DNA of 27,253 bases, taken from assembly GCA_003427395.1 (NCBI GenBank), contig BFEA01000535.1, positions 46,298 through 73,550 on the forward strand. Direction: 5' to 3'. The DNA comes from Chara braunii (taxonomy: Eukaryota > Streptophyta > Charophyceae > Charales > Characeae). Under the pieces are notes generated by a model. That model did no database searches and was not told the origin of the DNA. It saw nothing but the letters and a program-made list of their open reading frames with translations. This document shows positions 9,251 to 17,437 of this stretch, in pieces. Positions within the stretch are counted from its first letter, which is position 1. Each line of letters begins with the position of its first letter. Position numbers and translations under genes: made by a program.

Positions 9251-9616
9251 CTGCGCTAAGAGTTGTCGGACAAAGTAGGAATGAGACCGGCGGGGGCGGT
9301 GAGAATGTCGGGCAGGCCACTACATCGGGTGCTGTCGGACCAGTGAGGGAGGGGGCGAACTCAATAGGACTTTCACGCCAGGGGCATTCGGCGATGACGA
9401 GAGCGACAATGCAGCACAACTCAATGAGGAAAGAGGCTGAAGCTGGACGGGAGGCCGCGACACTAGGTGTTGTCGAACCTGGGAGCGGAGACGAGACCGA
9501 CGGGGTGATGGGATCGATGGACTGAATCGAGACAGGGAGCCGAGACAAGGGGGGCGCGCAAAGATAAGGGCGGAGACGGCAGAGAAAGCGGGTCGTGACG
9601 TAGTGGGGAGTACAAA

Positions 9617-9648
9617 ACTCGAACGATTCTTGATAGAATCGGCCGAGT
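9617..9648 (+). other. Tail hairpin 1, copy B
   Basis: ACTCG-aa-CGATTCT pairs with AGAATCG-gc-CGAGT around a TGAT loop: twelve base pairs with a symmetric 2x2 internal loop. It corresponds to 4091-4116 in copy A. The inner stem and loop are kept while the outer arms differ but still pair. Confidence 0.65.
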
Positions 9649-9979
9649 AAAAGCAATATTCCGGGGTTCTCGGGGTGGGCGACCCCGAATATGATGTTAG
9701 AATTAGACGAAAATTAGTGTAGAGGGAGTTAGTGGGATGATGAGCCGCGCGGAGAGATGGCGGAGGCAAGGAAGAAGGAACGCAAAAACACACATCTCGC
9801 TCATTCACAAGCGAAATCAGATGGAGTAAGGATCTATCTAGGGGTTTTGGGCATGGACGAGTCTAATGGTAGTGTTAGTTTTAGCAATGGGTTAGTAAGA
9901 TGGAAGTTAAAAGAGAAAAGGACCGCGCGAAGGTATGGCGGAGACAAGCTATGGCAAGGATAGAAAAGCGGAGATCTTC

Positions 9980-10001
9980 CTCGATCCTGCATGGGATCGA
10001 G
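9980..10001 (+). other. Tail hairpin 2, copy B
   Basis: CTCGATCC pairs with GGATCGAG around a six-base loop. The likely counterpart in copy A is the decayed GATCC..GAAATC sequence at 4269-4284. Confidence 0.5.
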
Positions 10002-10210
10002 CGAGTTAAGAAGCAAAAATGACTCGTTAAAGTGGGGCGAGTTACTTAGTAAAGGCGGATTGGCACTTGGGTGAGCAGGTCGGGTTTCTACAGAAGACAA
10101 TGCATCTGTCCGCGTTCTTGCGGAAGATCTATTCTCATACGGCACACATAGCGAGTAGTATGACGTCGTCCGAACTAGCGATCGCGATATTGATGTGAGC
10201 GATCGTCCCT

Positions 10211-11680
10211 CTCATCGCGGGTGTCGCCTTTGACCAACGCGGTCGCTCCTCCTCGACGGTAGGCTCCTTCTATGAACGAGGGGTCTCCTCCTTCGTAGTA
10301 GCAAGGTTCATCTTTTTTTGTCACTGAAGTGTCGCCCCATTGATTACCTTCACCATACAGTCCGGCCTCATGGAGTTGGCGGCCATGGTGGTGGTATTGT
10401 GCAGCGCCAGTCTGGCCTTCGTATATGAATGCAGGCGAGCGCGTTTCCAAAGTTAGTTTTGGCAATGGAGGTGTGATGAGTCTTCCTGTGTTTTGAAGGA
10501 AGATTCAGTCTCTACGAGGAGTGGTGTACTTACTCACGTTCAGGCAGGTGAGCAGGTTGAGAGTATCAGGTGGGGTGAGCGCACTTACCTGGTTGAATGA
10601 GGGGATCAGTATTACCTTGTATCCCCTACGTTCCACCGTAAGATGCCGTCTTGTTGCATACTTGAAAGGAGCTAAGAAGTGTCATTGAGATAAGAGTAAC
10701 AAGAAGACAGGCAGCGGCGGGCAAACCCACCTATCGCAAGTGTGGCCAAGGCTGACAGACTGAGAGTCTTCCTCAGTTCAATGGGTAGAGGTGCATGGCC
10801 GTTATTGGCTAGAGAAGCGGCTAGCTTCTGTCACGGTATGGGAGGCATCTTCTGAGATCCACTACTAGTATGCTATGAAGGAAGAAGACTGCTGCTGCCA
10901 TGCGTTGATTGCCATGCCCAACAACGTTTAACCGTTGCGACTTTCATGAAGTAACGTGCCGAAACTTTATGTTGTTAGGCTACTGCCCATTGCTGCTGCA
11001 AGTGAATGGTGTGCGCTCGGTATTTAGTCTGGGTTTTATCACGGTTTGGTCGGGCTTCGTGTAGAACACAGGGGGAGAGGTCGGACTGCAAAGAGAAAGT
11101 CTTCGTTGCAGGTTGGAGAATCACCAGAGGGTCAACAACTCGTAGTTTTCATGCCATTTGACCGAGCTGCTGCTGCGTCCTGGCTACCATTGCGGGGCCC
11201 TCCGGCGGTAGAAGGAAACAAGGCCCTCTCCTGGGAGTTGAGTTTGTCCCCCTCTTGTATCTCAAGAGTTTGAAACCCATCTCCTTCTGCCCTTCTAACT
11301 CTCAGTCTAGTCTATTGGTTACGAGAGGAAGGCGGCATTCGGGATTGCAACCCGTAGGACCGCAACAAGACTCTGTGGGGCGTCAGCCAGCCGATTGCAG
11401 GAGCTCTACCGGAACTCAGGAGGAGTTCTGGAGGCAGGGAACCATCAGGTATATCCTTTTCTATCTGTATGACCCCATTATACCCATGTTTGCTTATCTC
11501 CCTTTAGTTTGACTGATGTATGTATGAGATTGCCCCTATGATTTTGCTTTCTTTCAAGACTTAGGCAGACTGAATGGAAGGAATGTGTGAGAGTGAAGCG
11601 TAAGTTTCAGTTTTATTTTGATTGAAAGCAGACAAATGGGTGAAACTGGGGGAAGGTGGGAGGAAGATAGACTGCATGCG
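10211..11680. other. Unassigned unique-looking sequence
   Basis: I see no recognisable gene, RNA or repeat in this 1.5 kb. The longest frame is a minus-strand one of 96 codons at 10175-10465. It is rich in Gly, Tyr and charged residues, has no known motif, and overlaps the tail of copy B. Short plus-strand frames at 11046-11273 and 11255-11512 also lack any domain. An exon with introns cannot be excluded. Confidence 0.4.
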
Positions 11681-11701
11681 TTTGACCGGGTCAACCAAGG
11701 A

Positions 11702-12538
11702 CTGGGCATTGTTTCTAAGCTGAATGGCCCAGGGCTATATTTATTTGGCTATTTTCTGAAGGGCCAGGCATTGTTTCTAAGCTGAATGGCTTGCTCGCTG
11801 TGTTTCTTGACTTGTTTTCTCCACAGCCAGGCATTGTTTCTAAGACGAATAACCTGGTTGTTGTTTCGTTTTGGGGTATTAACTGTGAAAACTTTAAGGG
11901 CCATACATTGTTTCTAAGACGAATGGTCTGACCGCTGTTTATTTTGGGTGGTTTCTGAACAGTCTCTGGGTCTTGACCCAGAGTACTCTGTTTTTTTTCA
12001 GTGCTGAGAAAAAAAGGTTGAGCATTGTTTCTAAGACGAATGGCTCAACTCTTTTGGTTGTTTTATTCTGAGGGAGGTTCAGGCCAAAGACTGGACATTG
12101 TTTCTAAGACGAATGGTCTAAGTCTGAGGCCACATGATTTTAACATGAACAAGGGAATATGACTCTCTATATTTCTATATCTATATGCTTATAAGAACAA
12201 GGCTAGCCAGACATTGTTTCTAAGACGAATGGTCTGACTATAGCCTTATCACAAATTGGGAGAGTATAATTAAGGAGCTATAACTGAAGGTAACCTGGGC
12301 CGACTGAGCATTGTTTCTAAGTCAAATGGCTCAGTCCTACGCCGACTTTTGAATATTAAACTCAGAAAGATATATATAACTTGGCTATTAAACAGATCAG
12401 GGCGACTAAGCATTGTTTCTAAGACAAATGACTTAGTCATATGCCCAATGAAGAGAGAAGTAGTTGTGCAACCTGTTCGTATATAACTAAGGCAAAGAGT
12501 TGGCATTGTTTCTAAGACGAATGACCAGACTCGATGCC
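11702..12538 (+). repeat. Array of ten hairpins with a conserved 20-nt core and covarying arms
   Basis: The core CATTGTTTCTAAGACGAATG (variants AAGCTG, AAGTCA, AAGACA; AATA once) occurs ten times, at about 11707, 11769, 11832, 11906, 12023, 12096, 12212, 12309, 12411 and 12504. Inside it CATT pairs with AATG around a 12-base loop. Outside it each copy has its own arms, most of them complementary: CTGGGC/GCCCAG, CAGGC/GCTTG, AGCCAGG/CCTGGTT, CATAC/GTCTG (one mismatch), GTTGAGC/GCTCAAC, AGACT.GGAC/GTCT.AGTCT, GCCAGAC/GTCTGAC (one mismatch), GACTGAGC/GCTCAGTC, GACTAAG/CTTAGTC and GAGTTGG/CCA.ACTC. One unpaired base usually follows the AATG side. Spacing is 62-117 bases and the spacers do not align. 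I do not recognise the family. Options are a structured non-coding RNA with repeated stem-loops, a cluster of DNA hairpin sites, or a mobile core that spreads into or creates palindromes. Confidence 0.85.
11964..11983 (+). other. Nine-bp palindromic hairpin inside the hairpin array region
   Basis: CTCTGGGTC and GACCCAGAG are perfectly complementary, with TT between. It lacks the CATTG core. It is followed by a T8 tract whose partner A7 lies just past CAG-TG-CTG (11991-12015), a second stem. The T-run could stop pol III, but no promoter was identified. Confidence 0.5.
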
Positions 12539-12820
12539 CTATGTAAGCTGGGTATAAAGGGATAAATCATTGAAAGACTGCGAACTATTGATTGCCAAGA
12601 TTGACTTAGATTGGTGAGAGTACTTACCTTTGTGGTTTGGCCTTGCATGTGATTGAGTGAGTTTACTACTTCGTCTGAGTTTCAGTTTGATAGGTAGTTG
12701 CTTTAGACGCGTGCCACGTGCTAGAGCCATAGGAGTTAGTTCAATTCCTGCATTTTTTTAGGTAAGTTTTTTTTCTTAGATCAATTTCTGCATTTTCTGA
12801 GAACTTTTACTATACTTGGT

Positions 12821-13130
12821 CTTGTATAAATCTTTGTAAGAAGCGCTGCCGAAATTTCTACAAAACCAAGGAGTTAGTCAGATTTTGTCATTTTCAGGGT
12901 CCAATTTTTCTGACTTTATGACTTAGTCAAAATCTGGAAAACCTCCTTTTCTAAAGGGAGTGCAACCCAAATTTTTTGCTAATTCATGGAGTTAGACAAA
13001 ACTAGACCTTGAGAAGTCGAAGTCACTTTAGATTCTGAACTTAGCTTTGTATAAATCTTGGAAAGGCACTTTTCCTACGGAAAGCGCTGCCGAAATTTTC
13101 TTAGTTTAAAGGAGTTAAATTATATTTTGA
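12821..13130 (+). repeat. Three copies of an approximately 85-nt motif
   Basis: Copies lie at about 12821-12887, 12921-13002 and 13046-13130, with a spacing near 100-125 bases. The first and third share TTGTATAAATCTT, then AAGCGCTGCCGAAATTT, then AAGGAGTTA. The middle one has AAAATCTGGAAAACC, GGGAGTGCAACCCAAATTTT and ATGGAGTTAGACAAAA. The third can form GGAAAGGCACTTTTCC. No coding frame runs through. The function is unknown. Confidence 0.6.
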
Positions 13131-14084
13131 CATGTGGCGATTCTGGCAATCCACCCTGAATAGGGGAAATTCTGCCATAGGTTTGCCTTGCGTTGGGCAC
13201 TGGCTTAGAGGCAGATCTAGGCTTAGCTTGTAGAAGGGTCTTGGGTGAGGATGTGTTATGGAGCAGTATTCTCCATACACTTATGATTTTAGCTTTATGA
13301 TTGACCTGTCTTGTGTTTCAGGTCTTCTTAATCGATTGATTCAGGACTTGGGCTAGATTCAGCTCAATCCTACAATGATCATCTTCTGTTATCATTGATA
13401 ACAAGTCGGTTGCCGATTCGTCGGCCTACGACTCAACTCCAATTCACCCTTTATGCTCAACCTAAAAGACTTTAGCCCTGGTGACTTTTATTGTTTTATT
13501 AAGGTTTTCACCCAGACTTTTATTGAATGGCCATTTAACAAAAGGTACTGAGTATTTAATTATGGTTGGTTGGACAAGGGTTGGCACTTGCATGGCTAAA
13601 GCGAGGGGGTATGAGTATAGAGGTTGGCTGAAGTTGACACTGTGTAGTGCGTGGACTTTTGGTTGACTCTTTGATGTGATTGCAGGTATGTATTGTGGTT
13701 CAAATTGGGATTTGACTGCCTGTGATCACACACATATATATGGCTGTGAGGAGTCTCACTGTGATTGTGAGAAGTGATCGTCACATACTTATTTCCCCTT
13801 ATAAATATATAAATATATTTGTTGGATGCTCGCGTGGCCTGAGAGGGTCCACGCTTAAGGAATAAATGGGGGTCGAGACTGAGAAAGGGGAGAAACTCCT
13901 GTATGTGTTGTATGCTTCTTAAAGATTTCTTAGTCGGACGTTGGTCCTGGGCCCGGATTCGAGGTCCTTGTCCAGGACATTCCAGGTCCTAGAATCTGCA
14001 TGGAAGGGATCTCCCCCCGCGCAGAGCCTATTTGCCCTGCCAACCGAGACACTCAACTTAAAAGTCGGAGGTGCCACGGCGGCC
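13131..14084. other. Unassigned sequence
   Basis: No gene, RNA or repeat family is recognised. There is an AT-rich patch at 13800-13822 (ATAAATATATAAATATAT) and otherwise mixed composition. Short open frames occur on both strands without known motifs. Confidence 0.4.
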
Positions 14085-14195
14085 GCACGGCTATTCCTTC
14101 AGCCGTGCAATATCGTGAAGGGGCAAGCCTTCACGATACTTCGAGTCTAACACTTGAGTGTCTTAAGCGGTACTCGGATCCACGAGGGACCGCTT
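14085..14195 (+). other. Cluster of consecutive hairpins
   Basis: There are three strong stems in 110 bases: GCACGGCT/AGCCGTGC (14085-14108, 8 bp, 8-base loop); TATCGTGAAGG/CCTTCACGATA (14111-14138, 11 bp perfect, 6-base loop); and AAGCGGT..CTCG/CGAG..ACCGCTT (14165-14195, 7+4 bp). A small palindrome ACACTTGAGTGT (14150-14161) lies between the second and third. The first two are separated by only two bases. No RNA family is recognised; the layout recalls double-hairpin mobile elements of some organelle genomes, but that is only an analogy. Confidence 0.6.
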
Positions 14196-14910
14196 GGTTA
14201 TGGGCACTACATAGTACGTCATCATCGCGACTGCTTGCGCATTCATGCATTGCTAGTCGGTATGAGTTAACCCTACGTCCGCGCGGTTTTATACTAGCAA
14301 GTCTCGCGTGTGACGCCTATCCGATCCCCGCGTCGGAAAGCTATAGGATGGCTACTAAGGGACTAGGAGCGTTGTCGCGTTGTTTGTTTTGTGTCATTCT
14401 GTATTTGTATATGTACGTGTGTGGGTGTGGGTGTTTTATTTTTATGCTTTTTATAGTGGTGTGCGCGTGGCCTGTGGGATGCGTCCTAGTCGACCGGCGA
14501 CGGGTCGCACTTGGGCCCTCAGTCCCCCAAGATGCCGGTTCGCGTGCGGGTTCGATAGAGGCGTAATACCGCGCGTACCCCCTATGCTACAACGAACAAG
14601 AAACGCCCTCGGCTGGTCCACCTCTGCGATTGCAACTGATTAACTTTCGTACTGTGAACTGGTAGCTCGGCGGGGATACGCCCATCGAAGGGAGGTGACA
14701 ACTCCCGTAAGGTGGAGGTAAGTCGTGCCTCGCGTAGGCCCTATCCTGTCGTAGGGGCTCGTGAGAGGTATGGCTGGCGCACTCGGCCGGAGCGGNTTGC
14801 GGAAGCTCCATTATGTATTCGCGACGAGGGTTTAGACCAACTCCTGCGTGATGCGGTCGGGAGGGTCCCGCACTGCCTTATGCGGTGCCGAACCGATGCG
14901 CTCGACACCG
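14196..14910. other. Unassigned GC-richer sequence up to array 2, with an N at 14796
   Basis: No gene was identified. GC content rises towards the array boundary. A hairpin CTTGGG..CCCAAG (about 14512-14532) and GGGAG..CTCCC (14690-14705) are present, and a GGGTTCGAT string at 14549 lacks a matching tRNA body. The single N at 14796 marks an assembly uncertainty. The pentamer array begins at 14911. Confidence 0.4.
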
Positions 14911-14983
14911 TAGAGTAGAGTAGAATGTCGGAGAGTATAGTATAGTATAGTAGAGTAGCGTAGAATGTCGTAGAGTAGAGTAG
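14911..14983 (+). repeat. Left stub of pentamer array 2
   Basis: These 73 bases of AGAGT/GTCGT pentamers have the same phase and orientation as array 1 and the sequence resuming at 21809. They are the left part of one array split by the LTR retrotransposon. Confidence 0.9.
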
Positions 14984-16347
14984 TGTTATGATTCTTGTTG
15001 TTTGTTGTCTGAAGACCAACACTCTCTCACAAAGACTTCCAGGTATGCCCATACATACACATAAGGAAGGGGAGAGGATAGGAGTATCACACCGCACAGG
15101 GAGAGATAAACACAGCGGAAGACTTGACCATGCGACATGACAAGGTGCACTTAAAGTGCAATTTACTCCACTCAATCCTCACAACCAGTCATAGAGAAAA
15201 GCCGAGCAGATCACATCCAGGAAAACAATGAAACGATGATAGTCCAAACCCAGTTACACACTCTTTATTAAACTCAGAGTCTCGAATTGTCAGGGTAACC
15301 TCAGTACTACAGTGCNGAAAACAATGAAACGATGATAGTCCAAACCCAGTTACACACTCTTTATTAAACTCAGAGTCTCGAATTGTCAGGGTAACCTCAG
15401 TACTACAGTGCACTGCTCAGAAATGAGCAGCGCTTCACTCCCCAACCCTGATTAGCCACTCGTAACACCCCTGCCACCCTGATACAGCCTCCAAAGGGAA
15501 GCGCCACCCTTAAACAGGCCTCTGAGGCCAAGCGCCACTCAGAGGATGAAGAAGAAGACCAGCGCCACAGTATCTTCTGATGATGACGAAGCGTCGGAAG
15601 ACTTCCCAGGTGGAAGTCTACAACAACGCCACCAAACCCTGACAAGATGACCTTTGAGGAAGAAGCTGCAGCTATGGCTGCAACGCCACAACCCTGGAAC
15701 CCCACTCCGGAGGAGGGTCCAGCAGGGCACCAACTTCTCTCGCCTCCATCAGACCTCGATAGCCCAGACCTCTGACAGCCCCTACGTGCTGGCAGAGTAC
15801 AGTGCAGGTCCCAACTATGGCCGACGCTCCGAAGGTCTGGCTATGCCTATCTCCTTCCACGCTGAGTCGTCACCACTTCCGATTCATGCGTAGCGCAACA
15901 ACGATGTACTCGGTACCAACTGCCAAAAGCCCTGAACCAATGTGCCCATCCTATCTATAGTCTAAACTAGCCTAGACTCGACCTAAATCGGACTGACTGA
16001 CAGACCGGTACCGATTCTGTTTCGGCCTTTAGGGCCTCTCCCAACCCGGCTATAGGCTATAGGACCGTCTATCAGCTTAGGCCCTTAGGGCCTGTCTGTC
16101 CTAGAGGTAGCCCGGGCCTGCTATTCGCAGTTAGGATAGTTGTAGGGAATTGTGTTAGTACGGGCCTATATTTTCCCAAATTTACAAATATGTCCCTCAC
16201 GAATTTTCTCACAGGCAGGTCTCTCGGCTAGCCCTCAACCAAACAAACTTAGGAATCTAACCTAAGACGCGACCCGACCGAGACAAGCCCCAAGCTTCAC
16301 CCTCGGCCCAATGTACAGTCCACTGAGAATCTGCAGGCTTCATTACA
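14984..16347 (-). repeat. 3' LTR (left end of element)
   Basis: On the minus strand it runs from TGTAATGAAG (16347) to GAATCATAACA (14984). It matches 20522-21808 throughout, except for single-base changes, a 23-base deletion near 15466 in the GCGCCACC-repeat zone, and a 95-base exact duplication around an N (15221-15411). Minus-strand AATAAA signals appear at 15264-15269 and, owing to the duplication, again at 15360-15365. Confidence 0.92.
15221..15411. repeat. Exact 95-bp duplication flanking a single N (likely assembly artefact)
   Basis: 15221-15315 and 15317-15411 are identical base for base, with N at 15316 between them. The other LTR has the segment once. An identical copy in an otherwise about 5% diverged LTR, joined by N, points to an unmerged overlap at a closed gap and not to biology. 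Confidence 0.9.
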
Positions 16348-16360
16348 TACTTACCCCCAT
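16348..16360 (-). other. Candidate polypurine tract
   Basis: On the minus strand ATGGGGGTAAGTA lies directly before the TG of the 3' LTR, where a plus-strand primer is expected. It is short and contains three T, so it is a weak match, supported mainly by position. Confidence 0.4.
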
Positions 16361-17437
16361 GGGGAGAGCGGACCTCCACGCCCATACTTCGTTTCCTGGT
16401 AATGAACCAGCAGATGAAGTGGATGTAGAGATAGAACTCGTACCTGAAGAGGAGAACCCGAGAGACTCGAGGGGTAACCTATGCCCCTGGTCACTGCTGT
16501 AAACAACAAGGTCAAGAGGAGGCAACCTCAAAGTGTCATCCGGTCTCGATTGCATCAAGAAACCACGGTAGGACATGGTCCTTGATTGTCGCGCAATCGA
16601 CCACTTTTGAAAAGTTGAGGTTCCGTAGGCGACGCCCTATTGTTGCAATCCGGTCTCCTATACTCGTGACCAGCACTGTAAACAGTGATGTCAGGAGAAG
16701 GAGAACTCAGAGTGTCAGCTGATCTCGATTGCGTCAAATGACCACAGTAAAACTTGGCACCCGACTATAGTGCAATCGACCATGCTGAAAAGCTGAGCTA
16801 CCTAGACGTTGAGCTGTAGTCGTCGGTCCGGGTATTTACCCCTAGTAGACATGGAACCAAGTGCAATCGATCAGTAGAGTGATATAGTGGAGCCCATAGC
16901 TCTCAACTACAATTATCATTCTAGACAGAAGGACTGCAATAAGAGATTGCGGGCAACACAAGCAACCTCAACACAGTGGAGCATGAAGACATAAACACCC
17001 AGGCTATCAGTGACAGTCATTGTAGGACTCAACTTGTCTAACAGACAAGGAGTCAGGGGCAGGATGCTGAAGGCCTGGAGATATGGTTCACACCACTCAG
17101 CGTCAAGTCGAGGGAAACTTGCCAAATCAGCAGCTACCACTAGTCAGGACGTTGAGTATGGCCAGAATTTGCATCAGCAAGTTCTGACAGCGCAACACAA
17201 ATTCGCTTGTCCAAGGAAGTAGGAAACATCTCCTCAGAGAAGTTCAGTCACAAGTAAAAGGGGCTGCGACCCTTACTTGTGTCATCCTTAAATCTGCTAC
17301 AAATCAGTGTCCTCATACGTGAAGGACCCTGATGCTGCAACTCCTAAATGATCCAACTAGAGAGGGTGAAGATTCAACTTCATCAGACGATGAATCAACA
17401 CAGGTGGAGGGAGTTGCAGACTCCACCTCTCTCCTCT
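16361..17437 (-). other. Non-coding 3' interior of the retrotransposon, with a 181-bp tandem duplication
   Basis: This is where pol would follow gag, but no protease D-S/T-G, RT YxDD, or integrase HHCC/DDE motif was found in any frame that I could read. A tandem pair with a period near 181 bases spans about 16493-16860; each copy has CACTG..TAAAC, CTCA.AGTGTCA, GATCTCGATTGC-like and GCAATCGACCA blocks. Short frames here (16343-16576, 16555-16737, 16916-17140 on the minus strand) have no recognised domain. Confidence 0.55.

Larger units (their letters stand above)
8420..10210 (+). repeat. Composite element, copy B
   Basis: This is the second, more decayed copy of the element at 2640-4620, in the same orientation on the far side of array 1. 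Shared blocks include AATTTTTGATTAAACTAGGA (8427), ACGACATCGACAAC near 8509, the palindrome CTAGACCCAA/TTGGGCCTAG (8593-8614), AGATTCAGGGATCGAG, GAGGGGTTGAGAACCCGG (8711), the worn LSU rRNA fragment (8934-9250), GGGAGTTAGTGGGATGATGA (9724), tail hairpins and TTCTCATACGGCA (10132). Indels account for the length difference from copy A. The long open frames across 9021-9808 on the minus strand look like chance openings in purine-rich DNA. Confidence 0.65.

Noticed and set aside
9021-9808. Minus-strand frames of 211 and 162 codons as genes
   Set aside because: They cross the degenerate LSU rRNA fragment and purine-rich tail of copy B, overlap each other in different frames, have Ser/Pro-biased composition and no domain, and the equivalent region of copy A is not open.
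11702-12538. CRISPR array
   Set aside because: The repeats are evenly conserved, but spacing varies from 62 to 117 bases, flanks are complementary to each other and not unique spacers, and the context is eukaryotic.
14531-14562. tRNA gene suggested by GGGTTCGAT at 14549
   Set aside because: There is no acceptor-stem complement, no D arm and no anticodon arm at the right distances.
16916-17140. Retrotransposon protease or RT remnant downstream of gag
   Set aside because: The 74-codon frame has no D-S/T-G or YxDD motif and no alignment to pol that I could make.
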